A stretch of 16,400 bases of DNA, taken from contig JAZQQK010000008.1 of NCBI GenBank assembly GCA_045629065.1, positions 1 through 16,400 on the forward strand, read 5' to 3'. The notes under the pieces were generated by a model. It made no database searches. It saw nothing but the letters and a program-made list of their open reading frames with translations, and had not been told where the DNA came from. The stretch is from JAKSSM01 sp045629065 (GTDB lineage: Bacteria > Bacillota > Clostridia > Peptostreptococcales > Anaerovoracaceae). This document shows, piece after piece, positions 12,862 to 16,400 of the stretch. A program made the translations under genes and the position numbers. How positions within the stretch are numbered: position 1 is the first letter of the stretch; each line of letters starts with the position of its first letter.

Positions 12862-12867
12862 TAAACT
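12838..12867 (+). promoter_or_regulatory. Promoter of the str operon (rpsL-rpsG-fusA-tuf)
   Basis: A perfect TTGACA (12838-12843), an 18-base spacer and TAAACT (12862-12867) with a TGC extended -10 directly upstream. The start would lie near 12874, about 70 bases before rpsL. It allows the ribosomal and elongation factor genes to be transcribed independently of rpoBC, although read-through from rpoC seems possible because no clear terminator intervenes. Confidence 0.78.
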
Positions 12868-12913
12868 ACAATTTGTGTTTGGCCTCAAATCCGAGGTTAA
12901 ATATATAAGAATT

Positions 12914-12928
12914 TGCCGATTTTCGGCA
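12914..12928 (+). promoter_or_regulatory. Short hairpin directly before the rpsL ribosome-binding site
   Basis: TGCCGA (12914-12919) and TCGGCA (12923-12928) form a perfect 6-bp stem with a three-base T loop, ending a few bases before AAGGAAG (12932-12938). A weaker CCTC/GAGG hairpin (12883-12886 with 12893-12896) lies upstream. With no T-run after it this is not a terminator; it may stabilise the mRNA 5' end or tune rpsL initiation. Confidence 0.35.
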
Positions 12929-12944
12929 GGAAAGGAAGTAAAGG

Positions 12945-13364
12945 ATGCCTACTATAAACCAATTAGTACGCGAAGGAAGAACAAGTTCTGTAAAGAAGTC
13001 TACAGCTCCTGCTCTTGGAAAGGGTATGAACTCTTTAAAGAGAGTTGCTACTGATAACTGCTCACCTCAAAAGAGAGGCGTTTGCACATCAGTTAAGACT
13101 GTAACTCCTAAGAAGCCAAACTCAGCTTTAAGAAAAGTTGCCAGAGTTAGACTTACAAACGGAATCGAAGTAACTGCTTATATTCCAGGAATCGGACACA
13201 ACCTCCAAGAACACAGTGTTGTTATGATTCGTGGTGGCAGAGTTAAGGACCTCCCTGGTGTAAGATATCACATCATCAGAGGAACTCTTGATACTGCTGG
13301 CGTTGCTGAAAGAATGCAAGCTCGTTCAAAGTACGGCGCAAAGAGACCTAAAGCAAAGAAGTAA
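12945..13364 (+). CDS. rpsL: 30S ribosomal protein S12
   Basis: A 139-residue S12, the decoding-centre protein of the small subunit. Conserved blocks seen: MPTINQLVR at the start, PQKRGVC (41-47), TPKKPNSALRK (54-64), GHNLQEHSV (84-92) and GGRVKDLPGVRYH (97-109). The lysines linked to streptomycin response, K56 and K101 (K43 and K88 in common numbering), are unmutated. A 14-residue stretch around 27-40 is present as in Gram-positive S12 and absent from E. coli. CTSVK replaces the E. coli CTRVY; related clostridial S12 proteins also vary here. The start is an ATG after AAGGAAG. It is the first gene of the str operon behind its own promoter. The small L7Ae-family gene often found between rpoC and rpsL in Firmicutes is missing. 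Confidence 0.98.
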   Translation: MPTINQLVREGRTSSVKKSTAPALGKGMNSLKRVATDNCSPQKRGVCTSVKTVTPKKPNSALRKVARVRLTNGIEVTAYIPGIGHNLQEHSVVMIRGGRVKDLPGVRYHIIRGTLDTAGVAERMQARSKYGAKRPKAKK

Positions 13365-13525
13365 CGAATCCTCTGATTTGATGCGACTACGTCGCTTTTG
13401 CGGCGTTGCCGTAAGGAAGATTCGATATAATTCGCTGCTCTTCGCTTGCGAATTATAACGTTTAGGCAAATAAGGGTAGAGCACCTTTAATATAAAGGCG
13501 CTCGCGGCAAAGATAGTTTGTCGAG
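13365..13525 (+). promoter_or_regulatory. Chain of hairpins in the 5' part of the rpsL-rpsG spacer
   Basis: A non-coding stretch directly after the rpsL stop. CGAATC (13365-13370) pairs with GATTCG (13419-13424), enclosing two small hairpins: GCGAC-TAC-GTCGC (13383-13395) and GCGGC-GTT-GCCGT (13400-13412). Next is a perfect 10-bp stem, TATAATTCGC with GCGAATTATA (13426-13435 with 13448-13457). Then a stem of GAGC-A-CCTTTA with TAAAGG-C-GCTC (13479-13503, one A/C mismatch) and GGCAAA with TTTGTC (13506-13522). GTTTAG (13460-13465) could pair over distance with CTAAAC (13550-13555). No T-runs, promoter or credible ORF is seen. I infer a folded mRNA segment, perhaps a processing or stability element coupled to the adjacent S7 operator. 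Confidence 0.55.
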
Positions 13526-13531
13526 TACCAA

Positions 13532-13610
13532 CCCGTAACACCGAAACTGCTAAACAATTGCGGGCAGTATTCGGAGTAATCCCACTATGGGGTGAAGAGA
13601 AATGCAATTG
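13532..13610 (+). promoter_or_regulatory. Putative S7-binding translational operator mimicking 16S rRNA h28/h29/h43
   Basis: Seen: CCCG (13532-13535), five bases, then a helix CCGAA-ACTGC (13541-13550) with GCAGT-A-TTCGG (13564-13574). AGTAATC follows (13575-13581), a hairpin with a five-base loop (stem 13579-13583 with 13589-13593) and GGTGAA (13591-13596). In 16S rRNA the S7 site has CCCG, a five-base linker, h29, then (U)AGUAAUC, hairpin h43 and GGUGAA. The first closing pairs A-U, U-G and C-G of h43 are identical here. CAATTGC in the helix loop (13555-13561) can pair with GCAATTG (13604-13610), a possible 7-bp pseudoknot ten bases before the rpsG Shine-Dalgarno. S7 is known to repress its own operon through the rpsL-rpsG spacer in E. 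coli. I infer the same logic here. The 16S comparison is from memory. Confidence 0.6.
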
Positions 13611-13634
13611 AATTAATACGAGGAGGGAAGAGAA

Positions 13635-14105
13635 GTGCCAAGAAAAGGTAACGTTCCAAAGAGAGATGTACTTCCAGATCCTGTTTACGGAAGCGTAGCT
13701 GTAGCTAAGTTAATTAACTCAATTATGCTTGATGGTAAAAAGGGAACAGCTCAGTCAATCGTATATGGTGCATTTGATATGATCAAAGAGCAGACTGGCG
13801 AAGAAGCATTGGAAGTATTTGAAAAGGCAATGAACAACATCATGCCTGTATTAGAAGTAAAAGCAAAGAGAATCGGTGGTGCAAACTACCAGGTTCCAGT
13901 TGAAGTTAGACCTGAACGTCGTCAGACATTAGGTTTAAGATGGCTCACTAAGTACACTAGACTTAGAGGAGAAAGAACTATGGCTGAGAGATTAGCCAAG
14001 GAACTTATGGATGCTGCTAACAACACAGGAGCTTCCGTAAAGAAGAAAGAAGATACTCATAAAATGGCAGAAGCTAACAAGGCTTTCGCACATTTTAGAT
14101 GGTAG
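13635..14105 (+). CDS. rpsG: 30S ribosomal protein S7 (GTG start)
   Basis: A 156-residue S7, the usual bacterial length, which binds the 3' major domain of 16S rRNA and nucleates assembly of the small-subunit head. Conserved features seen: MPRKGNVPKR at the start, DPVYGS, LINSIMLDGKK, a central block ending GGANYQVPVEV, then RRQTLGLRWL and a C-terminal AFAHFRW. The start is GTG, seven bases after GAGGAGGG (13620-13627); this weaker codon after a strong Shine-Dalgarno fits a gene under translational control. It follows a 270-base structured spacer after rpsL and is only nine bases ahead of fusA, so fusA is probably coupled to it. If S7 represses its own start, fusA would be repressed with it. 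Confidence 0.98.
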   Translation: MPRKGNVPKRDVLPDPVYGSVAVAKLINSIMLDGKKGTAQSIVYGAFDMIKEQTGEEALEVFEKAMNNIMPVLEVKAKRIGGANYQVPVEVRPERRQTLGLRWLTKYTRLRGERTMAERLAKELMDAANNTGASVKKKEDTHKMAEANKAFAHFRW

Positions 14106-14114
14106 GAGGAAGAA

Positions 14115-16178
14115 ATGCCAAGAAGCTTTCCGCTTGAAAAAACAAGAAATATTGGTATCATGGCACACATCGATGCTGGTAAGACTACAACTACTGAACG
14201 TATCTTGTTCTACACAGGTAAAACACATAAGCTCGGCGAAACACACGATGGCGCTGCAACTATGGACTGGATGGAACAGGAGCAGGAGCGTGGTATTACT
14301 ATCACATCCGCTGCTACAACTTGCCAATGGCAGGATTGCAGAGTAAACATCATTGATACCCCAGGCCACGTAGACTTCACAGTAGAAGTTGAACGTTCCT
14401 TAAGAGTTCTTGATGGTGCGGTAACTGTATTATGTGCTAAGGGCGGCGTAGAGCCACAGTCCGAAACTGTTTGGAGACAGGCAGAGAAGTATAAGGTTCC
14501 TAGAATGATTTTCGTTAACAAGATGGATATCACAGGAGCAAACTTCTTTAGAGTTTACAATATGGTAAAGGATAGACTCAAGGCTAACGCAGTACCTGTC
14601 CAATTACCTATCGGTGCCGAAGATACTTTCGTAGGTATCATTGACCTCATTAAGATGAAGGCCGAAATCTACGAAGATGACTTAGGCAAAGTATTTGATG
14701 TTGTTGACATTCCAGAAGACATGAAAGCAACTGCTCAGGAATGGCACGACAAAATGGTTGAGTCCGTTGCAGAATGCGACGAAGAACTCATGATGAAGTT
14801 CTTAGACGGTGAAGAACTCACTATCGAAGAAATCAAAAAGACAATTAGACAAGAAACAATTGCTGGCAGAATGGTTCCAATGTTCTGTGGTTCATCCTAC
14901 AGAAACAAGGGTGTACAGATGCTCCTTGATGGTATTATTGATTATATGCCATCACCACTCGATATTCCTGCTATCAAGGGTATCAACCCTAAGACAGAAG
15001 CTGAAGACGAGAGAGAAGCTAGCGACAAGGCTCCATTCAGTGCATTAGCATTCAAAATCATGGCTGACCCATTCGTTGGTAAGCTTGCATTCTTTAGAGT
15101 ATATTCAGGTACTTTAAAGTCAGGTTCTTACGTTTATAACTCTGTAAAGGGTAAGAAGGAAAGAATCGGACGTATTTTGCAGATGCACGCTAACCACCGT
15201 CAGGAAATCGAAGAGGTTTATGCAGGTGATATCGCTGCAGCAGTAGGTCTCAAGGACACTACTACTGGAGACACACTTTGCGATGAAGACCACGAAATCA
15301 TTCTTGAATCAATGGTATTCCCTGATCCAGTAATTGAAATCGCTATCGAGCCAAAGACTAAGGCTGGTCAAGAAAAGATGGGTGTTGCATTAGCAAAGCT
15401 TGCTGAAGAAGACCCTACATTCAAGACTTACACTAACCAAGAAACTGGTCAAACTATCATCGCCGGCATGGGCGAACTTCACTTAGAGATTATCGTTGAT
15501 AGACTTCTTCGTGAATTTAAGGTAGAGGCCAATGTTGGTAAGCCACAAGTATCTTATAAGGAAACATTCACAGGCGAAGCTGACGTTGAAAACAAATACG
15601 TTAAGCAATCCGGTGGTAAAGGTCAATACGGTCACGTTAAGATCAAAGTTTATCCTAGAGAGACAGGCACAGGCTTCGAATTCAAGAACTCCATCGTTGG
15701 TGGTGCTATTCCAAAGGAATACATCCCTAAGATTGAGGAAGGTATCGTAGAAGCTATGTCAAACGGCCCAATCGCAGGCTATCAGGTAGTAGATATCGGA
15801 GTTGAACTTTACGATGGTTCATACCACGAAGTAGACTCCAGTGAAATGTCCTTCAAAATCGCTGCATCCATGGCATTCCGTGAAGCAGCTAAGAAGGCAA
15901 AGCCTATCCTTCTTGAACCTGTCATGAAGGTAGAAGTAGTCGTTCCAGATCAATACATGGGCGACGTTATCGGAGATATTTCCTCACGTAGAGGTCGTAT
16001 CGAAGGATCCGAAATGGATATGGGTGCTGTAACTATTCACGCATTCGTTCCACTCGGAGAAATGTTCGGTTATGCTACTGACTTAAGATCAAAGACTCAA
16101 GGTCGTGGAAACTACGTAATGCAGATGGATCACTTTGAGAAATTACCAGACAGCTTAATCGACAAGATTAACAAATAG
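14115..16178 (+). CDS. fusA: Elongation factor G
   Basis: A 687-residue translocase GTPase acting on the ribosome. GTPase motifs seen in order: AHIDAGKT (17-24), RGITI (59-63) in switch I, DTPGH (81-85), NKMD (135-138), and GSSYRNKG (259-266) in the G5 region. After the G domain come the beta-barrel domain II, domain III with GMGELHLEI, domain IV with KQSGGKGQYGHV and domain V with GDISSRRGRIEG. Length and motif set identify canonical EF-G. The start is an ATG nine bases after the rpsG stop, with the AGGAGG overlapping that stop, which indicates coupled translation. tuf follows after 45 bases. Confidence 0.98.
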   Translation: MPRSFPLEKTRNIGIMAHIDAGKTTTTERILFYTGKTHKLGETHDGAATMDWMEQEQERGITITSAATTCQWQDCRVNIIDTPGHVDFTVEVERSLRVLDGAVTVLCAKGGVEPQSETVWRQAEKYKVPRMIFVNKMDITGANFFRVYNMVKDRLKANAVPVQLPIGAEDTFVGIIDLIKMKAEIYEDDLGKVFDVVDIPEDMKATAQEWHDKMVESVAECDEELMMKFLDGEELTIEEIKKTIRQETIAGRMVPMFCGSSYRNKGVQMLLDGIIDYMPSPLDIPAIKGINPKTEAEDEREASDKAPFSALAFKIMADPFVGKLAFFRVYSGTLKSGSYVYNSVKGKKERIGRILQMHANHRQEIEEVYAGDIAAAVGLKDTTTGDTLCDEDHEIILESMVFPDPVIEIAIEPKTKAGQEKMGVALAKLAEEDPTFKTYTNQETGQTIIAGMGELHLEIIVDRLLREFKVEANVGKPQVSYKETFTGEADVENKYVKQSGGKGQYGHVKIKVYPRETGTGFEFKNSIVGGAIPKEYIPKIEEGIVEAMSNGPIAGYQVVDIGVELYDGSYHEVDSSEMSFKIAASMAFREAAKKAKPILLEPVMKVEVVVPDQYMGDVIGDISSRRGRIEGSEMDMGAVTIHAFVPLGEMFGYATDLRSKTQGRGNYVMQMDHFEKLPDSLIDKINK

Positions 16179-16223
16179 TTTATTTATATGATTTTTTAAA
16201 AATAGTATTTTAGGAGATTAGAA

Positions 16224-16400
16224 ATGGCAAAGCAAAAGTTTGAAAGAACTAAACCACATATTAACATTGGTACTATCGGACACGTAGACCACGGCAAGAC
16301 AACTCTTACTGCTGCTATCACAAAGACTTTAAACGCAAGATATGGTCTTGGTGAAAAAGTTGACTTCGATATGATCGACAAGGCACCAGAAGAAAGAGAA
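16224..16400 (+). CDS. tuf: Elongation factor Tu, 5' part cut by the window edge
   Basis: The first 59 codons are present. The protein begins MAKQKFERTKPHINIG and shows the P-loop GHVDHGKT at residues 19-26, then FDMIDKAPEERE leading into switch I. This is the standard N-terminus of EF-Tu, the GTPase that delivers aminoacyl-tRNA to the ribosome. The ATG is preceded by TAGGAGA. It lies 45 bases after fusA in an AT-rich spacer without a clear terminator, so it should belong to the str operon. The reading frame is open to the end of the window; the remaining roughly 340 codons are outside it. Confidence 0.97.
   Translation, partial: MAKQKFERTKPHINIGTIGHVDHGKTTLTAAITKTLNARYGLGEKVDFDMIDKAPEERE

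Noticed and set aside
12840..12862. Intrinsic terminator after rpoC (ACAC/GTGT plus GGTTTTTG)
   Set aside because: The inner stem is only about four pairs and the T-run is five bases and interrupted; a strong promoter overlaps it.
13381..13458. 25-codon ORF starting MRLRRF in the rpsL-rpsG spacer
   Set aside because: No Shine-Dalgarno, overlaps perfect hairpins, and no recognisable protein.
13431..13459. Internal promoter TTCGCT-17-TATAAC before rpsG
   Set aside because: The -35 is poor and the -10 sits in the perfect 10-bp stem; the hairpin explains the sequence better.
13460..13530. tRNA-like text (GGGTAGAGC followed by CCTTT...AAAGG)
   Set aside because: The D-stem partner is missing, the anticodon loop would have five bases, and there is no T-arm TTCGA or acceptor stem. 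Best explained as simple hairpins.
13532..13600. Decayed 16S rRNA gene fragment
   Set aside because: Similarity is confined to short functional strings at junctions with new loop sequences and a permuted order, which fits structural mimicry better than a relic.
13326..13607. 93-codon minus-strand ORF across the rpsL-rpsG spacer
   Set aside because: Antisense to folded RNA and the rpsL end; no ribosome site and no family features.
13992..14369. 125-codon minus-strand ORF opposite the rpsG end and fusA start
   Set aside because: Shadow of two highly conserved genes, Cys/Ser-rich nonsense composition, no ribosome site.

Overview
The window reads as chromosomal DNA of a low-to-moderate GC Gram-positive bacterium, most likely an anaerobic member of the Clostridia. 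RpoB and RpoC have Firmicutes-type lengths and lack the large proteobacterial insertions. S12 carries the Gram-positive-type 14-residue stretch missing from E. coli S12, Shine-Dalgarno sites are strong, and the gene order is rpoB-rpoC-rpsL-rpsG-fusA-tuf. I cannot fix the family; an Oscillospiraceae- or Saccharofermentans-like clostridium is only a guess.

Layout. Positions 16-4631 (minus strand) hold a tight four-gene operon: ABC ATPase, ABC-2 permease, a GldG-like auxiliary membrane protein and a DUF4340 membrane-anchored protein. All four overlap by 1-17 bases, so they look translationally coupled and should build one envelope complex with an unknown substrate. Positions 4632-4982 are a divergent intergenic region with a near-ideal rpoB promoter, a weaker candidate promoter for the ABC operon, and an rpoB leader closed by a 7-bp helix. 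Positions 4983-12811 are rpoB and rpoC, encoding the RNA polymerase beta and beta' subunits. Positions 12812-12944 contain a second strong promoter (TTGACA, extended -10) and a short hairpin before rpsL. Positions 12945-16400 are the str operon: rpsL (S12), rpsG (S7), fusA (EF-G) and the first 59 codons of tuf (EF-Tu), with the end of tuf beyond the window.

The most interesting stretch is the 270-base gap between rpsL and rpsG, unusually long for this operon. Its 5' part is a chain of hairpins. Its 3' part, just upstream of the rpsG ribosome-binding site, appears to copy the S7-binding core of 16S rRNA: a CCCG plus five-base linker leading into an h29-like helix, then AGUAAUC, a short hairpin with the closing pairs of h43, and GGUGAA. 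A possible 7-bp pseudoknot links the helix loop to bases just before the Shine-Dalgarno. This suggests S7 feedback control by rRNA mimicry, as known in E. coli, but in a clostridial element of different length and design.

Together the plus-strand genes supply core transcription (beta, beta') and translation (S12, S7, EF-G, EF-Tu). The usual upstream neighbours rplJ-rplL and the small L7Ae-family gene often found between rpoC and rpsL are absent here. No mobile elements, CRISPR arrays or tRNA/rRNA genes were seen.
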